The translations under genes were made by a program, and so were the position numbers. A stretch of 64,000 nt of DNA. Source: Boletus sp. NGJ (Eukaryota > Basidiomycota > Agaricomycetes > Boletales > Boletaceae). Positions 54,626 through 64,000 of the stretch are shown here, one piece after another. The notes under the pieces are model-generated. The model saw only the letters and a list, made by a program, of their open reading frames with translations. It was not told where the DNA came from and did not search any database. Each line of letters starts with the position of its first letter. Within the stretch, counting starts at the first letter, position 1. Location of the stretch: contig JAGTXK010000121.1 of assembly GCA_019096195.1 (NCBI GenBank), positions 62,001-126,000 on the forward strand, written 5' to 3'.

Positions 54626-57366
54626 TTATCTTGGCGCGAAAATGGCAACGAGGACGATAAACGGAATGTATGTAAACAATGACACGACCGTCATCACGCG
54701 GCATCGGAAGCGCCATGTTCTTGCGTCTGTAATGGAAGAGGTCGGATACCGAGGCATTCGAAGAGAAGGTAAGGCTTACTGTGTTCTATCTGAGGGTCGT
54801 CGATGGCTACGCCTTTTTCGGCGTCAACGCCCCCAGCAATTCTTGTCGTTGGGACACGGAGGAAAAGCCCAGCTATCCACCAAACAGGGAATAACAAAAA
54901 ACCAAAGAAAAAACACCATGCTTGCAATGGTGAACCAGGTTCGTCTTCTGTCGCAAATCGAAGTCCCCATGGTGTCTCATTAGGCTTTTTCGGAGGCTTG
55001 CGAGGATCTCGCATATGGAATTTGGTCGACGGGGTGACGGATGGGGCATGTGGTGATATGAATGCGCTTATGGGTATCGAAACTTGGGACATGGATTGAC
55101 GTCGTTCGTGCTTTCTGGTTGTACTTGGAGTAGGAGGCTGGCGGGAACGAGTGGATGCAGCACGCGAAGGTGTGCGAGGTGGAGCAACGCGAGCGCCGGT
55201 ACTGCTGGAGAGAGAAGTGAAGTAGTGGTTACGACTTCCAGATTGGGGTGTCTCTTGCACAGACGATGGTCGCGATTGCGCGGGAGTAGCGAAAGGAGAG
55301 GATGAGGACAGACGAGCGCGCTTGCGGTGGTACGACGACGGAGCGTGCGAGGAGTTTGAGACTCGCTGACCTTTGAAGTTGCAATTTGAGCAAGGGCTGA
55401 TAGAGCGGTCTGAATGGCACTTACTTCGGCTTTGGGAGGGAAGAAGAAATGTTGCGCGTTGGCCTTCCTTCTTTTGTTCTGGGGGAGTGATGTCTATGTT
55501 GTCCTCTGCTTTTCGCTTCCCTTTACTCTTATCACTCAGTTGCCTAGGCGCAGGCGTGGGGGTGGATGGTTCTCCCTGCATAGAAGAAGACATGGGCGTG
55601 TTGATGGGCGAGACGCGACCAGGACACAGTGAGCTTGATGGTGCGGGAGCAGAGAAAGAATGGAGTAATGGAGAGGCCTGCGGCGCTTCAGACGAGGTGG
55701 GGTCGCTTAATCCCGAAGAAGTATAGGTGGCGCCACTAGCCCCATTGTTACGACCATTCCGGGCCACAATGGCTGATAAGCCGCGTTTCACTTCGGCCAT
55801 CGTGAATCTTCCTGGCTGCTCGCTAGCTCTGGGGTTCCCAAGGTCGAACTGAAGAGAGTGGGGTCTGGGGAGTGTTGTTTCCCGACCGTCTGGGTGAGAT
55901 TCGGATGTTGGATGATATCGTAGTGTAGAAAATAAGGAGTTGGACTGACCTGGAAGCGTCGCCGACGCTGTGGAGGGCGGTGGGGAACTCGGTCGCGATG
56001 GATGAGGGAAAGGTAAAAATGATGGTGACATGGCACCCCGATCGGGCCTACGAATGGGGTCCGCGCTTGGACCACGTGTTAGTGCCTCACGTTTTCCCGA
56101 GGACCCCGGAAGAGTGTCGGGTGCGGGTGTCGCCAGGGACAACCTCAGAATCTCGCGCGAGACCTCGGCAGGCCACGCTTGATTCACACTCGCCTGGTAT
56201 GAACTCCAGTCTGCGCTCGTCCGTCGCACCCGTCCACCTCCAGAGACCGTCCTTGCACGTCGACGTCCAGTCTCGTGTTGCTCTGCCATTGCCTGCTTCG
56301 CCCGAGCAAGGCTCGATTGATCTCGAGCTGAACGTCCGAGCTTGAGAGACAACGAACCGAGTAAATCGTCCTTGCGGTTTGTCGGTAATGTGTTGGAGCG
56401 ATCGCGAAGCGCGTACAAAGTGGGCTGGCCAGTAGACGTTGACTTTCTACGCGAAGAGAGCACAGCCGCCAACTCTGGGTGGTCAAGGGGAGGGAGGGGA
56501 GGCACTGGAGAAGGGTATGCAACAGAAAAATCCACAGGATTATTAGGCGGCGTTGGATGGCCAAAAGTGTGAGGTGAATCACAGGCTAGTTCTCGATTTA
56601 CAGGGGTCCAAGGAGACGTTACTGGAACTGTGTGGGAAGGTGATCTCTGTGGCGTTCGCGGATACCGTTTGGACGACATCGTGTTCGTCGGAGACGAGGC
56701 TTTACTACTGAATCGGTTGTCGGGTGATTGTGGAGATCTTGGGCTCGGACTTGAATACCTTTCACGCGTGCTGTCAGAGAGTCGTGAAGGGTTGGTGAGA
56801 CGGCTCAGCGTGAACATAGACGGGGTGCTGTCTGTGCTGAGGTTCTTACTGTCTCTCGTGGGAGATGGAGAATGCAACGTCCTCTTGGGGTTATCTGGAG
56901 GGGGTGTGCATCCAGAAAGACCAGCGACGTCTTGAACTCGGCGTTCGCGTTTCCTTCCAAACGTCGACCATTCACCACCGGCTGCAACTTTAGAGATGCG
57001 GCTGATCGTGAGCCTCGATTGGGTTCGCGGTGAGATGTCCACGGATGAGCCAGGGGGCAACTCTTCACGTTCAGAGAGAGGCCCCGACGTGTACTCTGTC
57101 GGTCTGGGGCGGAAACGGGCGTTTCTACTACCAGCCGCAGAAGGCAATCGAGTGCTCGGTGTGAGACCGAGAGGCAAGGTATCCTCAGCTTCGGCATCGA
57201 GGAACGAACTGGGATCCTGGAGAATCTTGCGGTCGATCTGCAACCGTGGCGCAGAAGGCTCGTGCTGGAGTTGCAGCGTGGTGTCTTGCGGGGGCAACTC
57301 TGGTGTAGGTTGACGACGAACGGGACGGCGGAGACGAGAGAGGACGGAAGAGACGTCCCAAGGCAT
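54626..57366 (-). CDS. Serine-rich disordered protein with two C-terminal membrane segments
   Basis: Function not known. Start MPWDVSSVLSRLRRPVRRQP at 57366; the first exon is a single long frame. About 770 residues of serine-, proline- and arginine-rich low-complexity sequence follow, with many SP and TP sites, so phosphorylation is likely. A conserved C-terminal part begins ETPWGLRFATEDEPGSPLQ and holds one membrane segment (AWCFFFGFLLFPVWWIAGLF). Removing a 53-base intron at 54779-54727 (donor GTAAGC, acceptor TTACAG) joins it to NARTWRFRCRVMTVVSLFTY, then IPFIVLVAIFAPR and TAA at 54626. That gives a second membrane segment. Without the intron the frame stops at 54694 in an unrelated tail. 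The hydrophobic end suggests anchoring with a long cytosolic disordered part. Confidence 0.75.
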
Positions 57367-57607
57367 GGCACTTTGGGAACGTGAGCTCGACGGGGGTTGG
57401 TCTGGTAGCAGAATACTGACCTTGATTGAGTGGAAATCCCGGTAGCATCGCAGAGGCCGAACACGCCTCAGATTGGTCAAGACTCGAGAGCGCATTCCAG
57501 GAGCACGAGGATGAGGGCACACAAGTCGACCTCTCTAATGGGGGTCGCAATAACTGGGCACTACACGTCGGACCAGTTCGTACTCAACACCTTCAACATT
57601 GCCCACC

Positions 57608-59623
57608 ATGGACCGCCTGGACTCTTTCGCAAGTACCCTCTCGAGTATGACCATATACGACATCAAATCCATGTACAACCAGGTATATCAACGAACCAGT
57701 CCATTTTCGCTTCCTTCTCACCTCCCATAGGCAAAGAATGCCGTGCTCAACATAAGCGAGATGGAAGCCAAAGTCAGAGAGGCAACCAATGACGAACCTT
57801 GGTATGCTTGTACCCCTTCCCTGCAGTACACGTTTTTACATCTGTATTTCCAGGGGAGCAAGTTCGACCTTGATGCAGGAGATCGCTCAAGGGTGAGACC
57901 TGTCATTACCACTCCTCCTTGTAGACCGCTGATCGGAAAATAAGCACATTCAATTTGTGAGTTCACGACGTCGCTCAACTCATAGATACCCTTATCCGCT
58001 CGCAGTCAAACCTTCAACGAGGTCATGCCTTGCATATACGGTCGATTCATGGAGAAGGAAGCTCGGCAGTGGCGACAAATCTACAAGGTATCCTCATCTT
58101 ACAATCTGCATGCGCGACTGCTCATGATTCCATCCCAGGCCTTGCAACTCCTCGAGTATCTCATCAAGCACGGCAGCGAGCGTGTTGTCGATGACGCGCG
58201 CTCGCACATTTCTACCCTGAAAATGCTTAGAAACTTCCATTACATAGACGACAAGGGTAAAGACGAGGGTCAAAATGGTGCGTGTCTCCCTCCACGTCTC
58301 TCCCTGCTTTATCATGCATTTCACTCCATCAGTTCGCAATCGTGCTCGTGAATTAGTCGAGCTTCTCTCCGACGTGGAAAACATTCGTACGGAGAGACGT
58401 AAAGCAAGGACAAATCGAGGAAAATACACCGGTACTGGTAATGATCCAATGAGCTTCACCTCTGGAGGCAGTCGCTTCGGCGGCTTCGGCAGCGACAGTC
58501 TGGGTGGTAGTAGCGGGTACTACGGAGATAGAATGAGCGGAAGAGATGGTAAATGATGGTTCTTCTCATCTAGACCCTAGCTGATCCGTATCGTTAGATT
58601 ATTATTCTGGTGGGAGTTCAGGAGGCTTCAGGGACAGTGGTGGTCGCCGAGATTTCGAGGAGTACACTGCCGGAGACGACGATGCGGTCACCCGGAGGTC
58701 CAACTCCGTCTCCCGGAGCAATGTACCTTCGCGCTCCGCAGCAGCTGGTTCCTCTTTACGCACACAGACCCCGTCTACTCCAGCCACTGCGCAACAGAAG
58801 GCACCCGAGGTCGATCTCCTTGGTGGCCTGGATGATACGCCTGTCAGCACTGTACCGTCCGCCATCAACACAACCAACCCTAACAAGGCATTGCCTTCCT
58901 TGACTGGATTCGATGGTTGGGCCCTTGTTTTGATCATCGCTTGGGCTACATGCTGACATCTCGACAGAAGACGAATTTGCAGATTTCCAAGCCGCACCAC
59001 CTCCAACTTCCCCAGCTTCTCCACCCGCTACTCGCCCGACTCTGATGGAGATGCTGAATTCCTCACCCCCAACAAACCGCCCTCCAGCATCCATCGTCAA
59101 CCCGACGTTGGCGTCACAAGCTCAGAGAACAACCTCCCCGCCGGCTTTCAACGCACCAGCACTGAACCCGCTCTCCTCCGTCACTAACAACAAGAGGCAG
59201 TCCCAGTCCCTTGGTGCTACGATATCCCCTACGCCCACACAGAACACCCTTTGGTCGTCGTCGCAGCCGCTTTCGCCCACCATGTCCACATTCACGCCCG
59301 TCACTCGGACGTCCACGGCTGCGCCGAACAAGGCACCGGCCTCGGGACCTGCGCCGCCTACGTCTGCCAAAGGCTTGTCTGGATTTGAGGACTTGTGGTC
59401 CATGTCGCTCGGTACCCCGTCTTCCTCCGGCACCACCGTTAAATCTGCGACTGTCGGAAGATCGATCAAGGATCTCGAAAAGGAGAGGGCACAGGCGGGC
59501 ATCTGGGCGTCCTCACAAAAACCAGGCGCTGCGACGAGCTTTGGTATAGGAAATACGTTTGGGAATTTCGGGCCCGCCAAGGCTGGCGAAACGACGGGCG
59601 GTGGAGATGATTTGTTGCTTTGA
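57608..59623 (+). CDS. ENT3: ENTH-domain epsin, ENT3/epsinR type
   Basis: Clathrin adaptor of trans-Golgi and endosomes. Start MDRLDSFASTLSSMTIYDIK at 57608. The ENTH domain has NISEMEAKVREATNDEPWGA, SSTLMQEIAQGTFNFQTFNE, KALQLLEYLIKHGSERVVDD, HYIDDKGKDEGQNVRNRARE and LVELLSDVENIRTERRKART. About six introns lie in the first half. The EPWGASSTLM form and the position of the basic helix fit ENT3 better than ENT1/2, which carry ubiquitin-interacting motifs absent here. The long glycine- and serine-rich tail holds DEFADFQAA, close to gamma-ear binding mot (DFxxF-like), GFEDLWSMSLG and a C-terminal DDLLL. These are inferred adaptor contacts. Confidence 0.93.
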
Positions 59624-60013
59624 GTCTATCTCGAGGTCGTGTGGTGTTGCTTTCTTGAAGATATTTGGGCGGTGTCCTTTCAGAGTTATTCCCACAATGT
59701 AGAGGGCCAGTCTGTTGACAAGCCCCTTTGAAAGACATTCTTCCAAGCTGATAAATTGATTGTCCACAGTTTTCGAAGGAATCGCATTGTGCGATAGAGA
59801 AAAGTGGTGACAGGAATGAGTGAGCAAATTAAGAGGTACAGATACAATCGTTCACTTCAAGAACATTGGCAATGAATCAGGAGGAACGTTAGAATAAGAA
59901 ACTCGAGAATATGTGGGTGGGTAGGCGGTGAATCTGCATCGAACAAAACAAAGATCACCGCAAAACAAAGACAATGGTTGAAGGGGGGAAAGCGGAGAAC
60001 CTAGTGGTACATC
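59624..60013. other. Intergenic, convergent 3' ends of ENT3 and NOT2
   Basis: About 390 bases between facing stop codons. It should hold both 3' untranslated regions. No coding frame, RNA gene or repeat is supported. Confidence 0.55.
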
Positions 60014-62264
60014 TTAGATGCCCGCCATCTGCATCCTAGGTTGACCTGTAGACTGATTCGACACTGGTGCCCCTATTGCCCCGGGGACTTGTTGTCCTTG
60101 AGCACCTTGGGTGGCTTGGTTGAGTACCAGCCCTGGCCCCATGACGAATGCTGGAACGGTCTTCTCCTCCAAATCAGCGTATCGCACCGTCATCTCTTTT
60201 CGTTCCTTTGTCCATGATTCGGGGTCCCACCATGTGTACGTACCAACTTCACCCCCTGGGATTTTCGTCGACGGTGCGCTCCCACTCTCTTTGGTTATCC
60301 AAATCCGGAGATCTTTGTGATACCGCCAGTTCCGATTCCACCTGTTGGACAGGTGCGTGAGTATTATTACCTGAGCATTTAATGGCAGAGCACAGGAATA
60401 TGCAAACAATGAATAAGTCCAAGCCGACTCACAGTTCCTGGGCCGCTATTTCTTGTAGTGCATCCCTCGGACTCGAGTAGAACATGTAAAATAATGTCTC
60501 GTCGCTGAATGCCCCTGCTTTACTTGGCCCAGGTGGCGGAGGCTGAACGTTATAACAGGAAGGAAGATGGAAGTCCGGTTCTACGCTCCGTGCTGCTGAC
60601 TGATCGGCCCATGGTGTTATGAACGTCGAGTACAGGTTCCTTCGCATGACACGGTTGACAATTCCCTTTTACTCTATGAAACCCAGGACTCACCCCTCAT
60701 AACCCATGTCGAGGCCCACCGCACCCAAGTCCGTGCCAACGCTACTCAAACCACCGTCCGCATCGACGCTCGCATTCTTTATCATGGCCAACAACCCCAA
60801 CAGTCCCCCATCGGTCAGCGGCCGAAATGAGCACTTGCTGAGCAGGCGTTTGTGGATGGTGATGAGGTTGGTTTGGGGCTTGTGCAAGCGAGCTATGCAG
60901 CTGTGCATGAGGATGAGGTTGCAGCGGATGGCTTCCGTTGGACGCATACGGGCTGACTCCAGGTGGTGGAACGCCTGGTGGGGCATTGAGATGTTGCTGT
61001 GATGGCTGTGTCTGAGGGGGATTATTGTTCGTATGAATCTGTTGTCCTTGCGAGGACGGTTGTACTGGCGTTGACTGTAGTTGGCCCGGAAGTTGACCCT
61101 GCACGAGTGGTTGAGACTGTGGTTGCGATTGCGACTGTGTCTGACTCGCAGGTGTTGAACCATTTGGTTGCGAAGGTGGAAGATTGGTATTGGGAGCATT
61201 CCACGCCGCATGTGACACTTGATTGAGTTTCAAGGCATAATTTTGCTGGCAATTTGGTGAGTATTTTCGTGACAGAAACAGGAGCCGCCAACATGCACAC
61301 ATGACGCACGAACAGAAAATCAGGGAATCAAGGTAACCACCTACCCTTTGTTTCTCAGCGTCACCCTGTGTTTGGAAACCGGGATGGATACCCCGCAAGT
61401 TGAGCATTCCCGGTATGCCTGATTGTTGTGTTCCTGCGAGCGCGGAGGACATATTGTTCGCGTTCGGTTGCTGGGCGCCATTTAGCGAACCTAGTATATT
61501 TGTTCGATGATCGTTGAAGCCGTTCAATCCAGGTGGATGGGCTGGCGAGTGATTCTCGGATGATTGTGGCTGATTCTGAGACTGAGGTTGGCTCTGAGAG
61601 GATAGTGTTTGTTGACCGCCCAAGGCAGGGAAATCTTCTGGACCAAAATCTCTCGGCTGTGCACCTATTGCGGTTGCAGTTGTGCCTTGGCCTGCCTGAA
61701 TCGCGTAGCTCGTTACACTCGAGCCTGGTGGATTGTTGGCAGACGACGTGAGTCCGGCACTGGCGAGCGAGGCGGGGGCGTTGTTGTTAGAGGACGGATT
61801 CGAGCTGTTTGTCTGGCCAAGCGATCCTAGCGCGGGGAACTCGTTTGGATCAAACCCGACTTCGCTGGCGGAGGAGGCGGATGGGGCGCTTGTAGGCGTC
61901 GCTGCGGGTGGATTTGGGCTCATATGGGGTGGGAGAGAGGCGGCACCATTCTGCGCGAGGACGCCTGCGCCGGTAGCGAAGGGGAATGTGGCGGATTGTG
62001 GCTGCTGCCTCTGGAGGAAGGGAGACTGTGGTACGGCGGGAGTGCGGTGCGGGTTTTGTTGTTGGAGTGCGGGTGCGGGGTAGGTGCGCTGTGGGAGGGG
62101 GTACTGGGACGTCGGATAGGGCGATCTGAACTGTGAAGAGAGACCGGCGGGGGGAGCGAGGCTCGGAGGGCGCTGTGGTGGTTGACCTGGCAAAGGTGAG
62201 CTCGGGGAGGGAGGAGGAGGAGGAGGAGGAGAAGAAAAAGGGAAGACAGACCTGGTCTGTTCAT
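60014..62264 (-). CDS. CDC36: CCR4-NOT complex subunit NOT2
   Basis: Part of the deadenylase and transcription complex. Start MNRP at 62264, then an intron (donor GTCTGT) to GQPPQRPPSLAPPAGLSSQF. The N-terminal two thirds are disordered and glutamine-, proline- and serine-rich; two copies of an FPALG motif occur (FDPNEFPALGSLG and FGPEDFPALGG). The C-terminal NOT box begins ADRWGLLGLLAMIKNAS, then DLGAVGLDMGYEG, RNLYSTFITPWADQSAARSV, FYMFYSSPRDALQEIAAQEL, NRWNRNWRYHKDLRIWITKE, and GTYTWWDPESWTKERKEMTV, RYADLEEKTVP. It ends GQPRMQMAGI. About four introns. The NOT box is complete. It is transcribed away from RPC9 across 164 bases. Confidence 0.94.
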
Positions 62265-62428
62265 GGTGTCGGACTGTCCTTGGCGAGAGGGGAGTTGATA
62301 AGTTTGTTTTCCTTGTTTTTTTCCCGATATTATTATGATATTCCAAGTTTCTTTTTCGTCTCCCTTGGAGGTGTTGTTCTTTGTTTACTTCTCAGAGTTG
62401 ACTAACCCTAACCTTAGCTCAACCCCCC
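62265..62428. promoter_or_regulatory. Divergent promoter of NOT2 and RPC9
   Basis: 164 bases separate the start codons. It contains AT-rich runs at about 62300-62345 and the telomere-repeat-like word AACCCTAA at 62404-62411, 18 bases before the RPC9 start. Confidence 0.55.
62404..62411 (+). promoter_or_regulatory. Telobox-like AACCCTAA near RPC9 start
   Basis: The plus strand reads CTAACCCTAACCTTAG around here, two near-copies of the telomeric CCCTAA word. Such boxes bind Myb-type factors (Tbf1 in yeasts) in promoters of growth genes; here this is an inference. Confidence 0.4.
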
Positions 62429-63154
62429 ATGGAGGTCATCAACCCCCGCTCAGCACTCCTCTCCAACTTCGAGGTCCTCACCCTCCTCCGCGAGCTCGAC
62501 GCAGACCACATCGCACGTACAAAGACCGCAATACGCATAAAAAAAGAAGAAGACACCTCCGGAAAACCCACCCTCGAACCACACACAGAAGAGATCTCCG
62601 AGAACCTACGCACCGTCGAACTCGAAGTGAGCTCCCCAGTCCACCGCACCCGACCAACCCCCTTGACGCACCACCCAGGCAATCCAATACCTCTCCGCAG
62701 AGTATCAGCCCACGTCGCAACAGTCCGATCATGGCATATCTCAGCTTGTCCGCGACCTTGCTCCCTTCTCCCTCACAAAAGCGGAGAAACTGCAAGTCGT
62801 AAACCTTGCCCCGACGGAACCCGTCGAACTCTATGTCGTGTGTCTCTCCTCCGATGTACACCCTATCGTCCACTCATATCTCCCGTCCGATAGATTGTCG
62901 AAGAACTCGAGGACCGCCTTGGGGATCGCATGGATGAAATTCTTGGCATAGTCTCAAGGTCCTTGTCCACCACGGCAGCAACTACCCCTTCCCAGAGTGC
63001 GTCTTCGACGAATGGTCCTGCCTATAATATCGAAACAGTCGATGCATACGAGATAGAGCAAGGATGGGAACAGGACGGAGAGGGTACTGAATTTGATGAC
63101 TGGGGGGAGGGCCTCGGAGTTGAAGGTGATCTCGATATGGAAGACGACGGCTAA
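62429..63154 (+). CDS. RPC17: RNA polymerase III subunit RPC9 (RPC17/CRCP)
   Basis: Stalk subunit of RNA polymerase III, pairing with RPC8/Rpc25 and contacting Brf1 for initiation. Three exons. Start MEVINPRSALLSNFEVLTLL at 62429, then RELDADHIARTKTAIRIKKE. The second exon reads AIQYLSAEYQPTSQQSDHGI and VRDLAPFSLTKAEKLQVVNL, then APTEPVELYV; the third starts IVEELEDRLGDRMDEILGIV. The last third is acidic and disordered (EGTEFDDWGEGLGVEGDLDM). The NLAPTEPVELYVIVEELEDR block is diagnostic for the family. Introns have GTGAGC and GTGTGT donors. Confidence 0.95.
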
Positions 63155-63351
63155 GAGCTCGTCAAGTTATGCTCATCACGAATGTGTCACCTACCCGGGC
63201 TTCACGACGATATTCTTCATCTAACTCCCTGGACGACGTTGGTTTCTTGGCCAACATAACCTGCGATGAAGACCCCAATGCCAAACAAATGGGCATTGCA
63301 AAGTTCACAACTGTTGGTATTTACACATCTCAACGGACGAATTAAAACATA

Positions 63352-64000
63352 TCAAACATCCTTGATTTGCTCTTCGCACCATTCCCATAATGCCTGTCCA
63401 ACCTTTGGATCATGCGCGTCCTTATGAGATGGTCCAATCCTCGCCCAAGGAACGAGATACTAAATAATATTGCTTAATATCACGAACGATGCAAATGTCA
63501 TGAAATCCCACCTTTCCCCCAAGATCCGCGGCGGCAGGGGAAGTACTCGCATACAGATGCGTGAGGGCCCCGTGGCCGATATCGTAGAATCCCAAATACT
63601 GTAGTTTCGTGAGTGGATCGGTTCATTCTTTTCATCACCGCAACGCTCTTACCATCACGCGGCGAATGATCGACCCCATGTGTCTCTGCAAATCAGAACG
63701 TATATTTCCTGGGTTCAAGGAGATAGACACAATGCCCTCAGTTCTGTACCTCCTGTCGAGCTCTGATGCGAACACGACGTTGCCCTTTGGATATTCTCTC
63801 TCCGTTAGAACCGCGAAAAGCAACATTCATGTATTCTACTCACAAACTTGCTCTGGGCGTACAGGTTGAAGGTCGAGTACTTCTTACGGGCAGATGTGTC
63901 TTTGAATGTTTCGAATTTCAAAGAGCCCATTATGTGCGCAGAAGATGACACCGTCACTATCCGAGCTTTCCCATCTGACGATGTCTTGGCTGTTGAGATC
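63352..64000 (-). CDS. Short-chain dehydrogenase/reductase, 5' part beyond window edge
   Basis: NAD(P)-dependent oxidoreductase of the extended retinol-dehydrogenase-like SDR group; the N-terminal cofactor loop is outside the window. Visible parts are IVTVSSSAHIMGSL (catalytic serine strand), STFNLYAQSKF with the YxxxK catalytic pair, VVFASELDRRYRTEGIVSIS, LNPGNIRSDL (the NPG motif), YDIGHGALTHLYASTSPAAA and GGKYLVPWARIGPSHKDAHD, then VGQALWEWCEEQIKDV. Three introns fall in the visible part, near 63.83, 63.63 and 63.51 kb. Stop at 63352-63354. The ALTHLYA and GKYLVPWAR segments are common in fungal SDRs near secondary metabolism or lipid turnover; the substrate is unknown. Confidence 0.88.

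Overview
This window is a gene-dense stretch of fungal nuclear DNA, most likely from a basidiomycete of the Agaricomycetes. The signs are many genes split by short introns (about 45-65 bases, GT-AG, with clear branch sites), very short gaps between genes on both strands, and basidiomycete-style genes (a MATH-BTB protein, Zn2Cys6 factors with N-terminal disorder, intron-rich primary metabolism genes). I see no transposon, virus-like element, tRNA, rRNA or CRISPR array. About 37 protein genes can be supported; both edges cut through genes.

Layout. 0-8 kb: FOL3 dihydrofolate synthetase (cut by the left edge), a MYND zinc-finger protein, a KRE6/SKN1 beta-glucan synthesis protein and the SUMO E1 subunit AOS1. 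8-18 kb: a Zn2Cys6 factor, a PPR-like mitochondrial protein, an unrecognised small gene, a GRASP Golgi protein and a MATH-BTB protein. 18-29 kb: RSP5 HECT ubiquitin ligase, an AidB-like acyl-CoA dehydrogenase, a TIGAR-like histidine phosphatase, proteasome chaperone PSMD9/NAS2, THI4 thiazole synthase and ARO7 chorismate mutase. 29-36 kb: an alternating run, all on the minus strand, of Zn2Cys6 factor / septin-like GTPase / double Zn2Cys6 factor / septin-like GTPase. 36-49 kb: ILV3, RIO1 kinase, a small membrane protein, an unrecognised protein, a WD40-cyclophilin (PPWD1/CYP15), an AN1 zinc-finger protein, a histidine phosphatase with a PCNA-binding-like tail, and mitochondrial ribosomal protein bL35m. 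49-64 kb: UFD2 E4 ligase, EAF7 of NuA4, a serine-rich membrane-anchored protein, an ENT3-type epsin, NOT2, RPC9 of RNA polymerase III, and a short-chain dehydrogenase cut by the right edge.

The genes are mainly conserved housekeeping functions and do not form one pathway. The unusual part is the 28.9-36 kb run. There two septin-like GTPases alternate with two Zn2Cys6 proteins that share a similar zinc cluster, which looks like duplication of a two-gene unit. In the middle pair the septin frame runs without a stop, through canonical introns, into the double zinc-cluster protein, so a septin-transcription factor fusion of about 859 residues can be read. Other points worth a second look are a PIP-box on a histidine phosphatase, a GC-AG intron in UFD2, an open frame beyond the GRASP stop codon, and a telomere-repeat motif just upstream of RPC9.

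Exon limits were worked out by hand from splice signals and family alignment from memory; no search was run, so intron positions and N termini are predictions.
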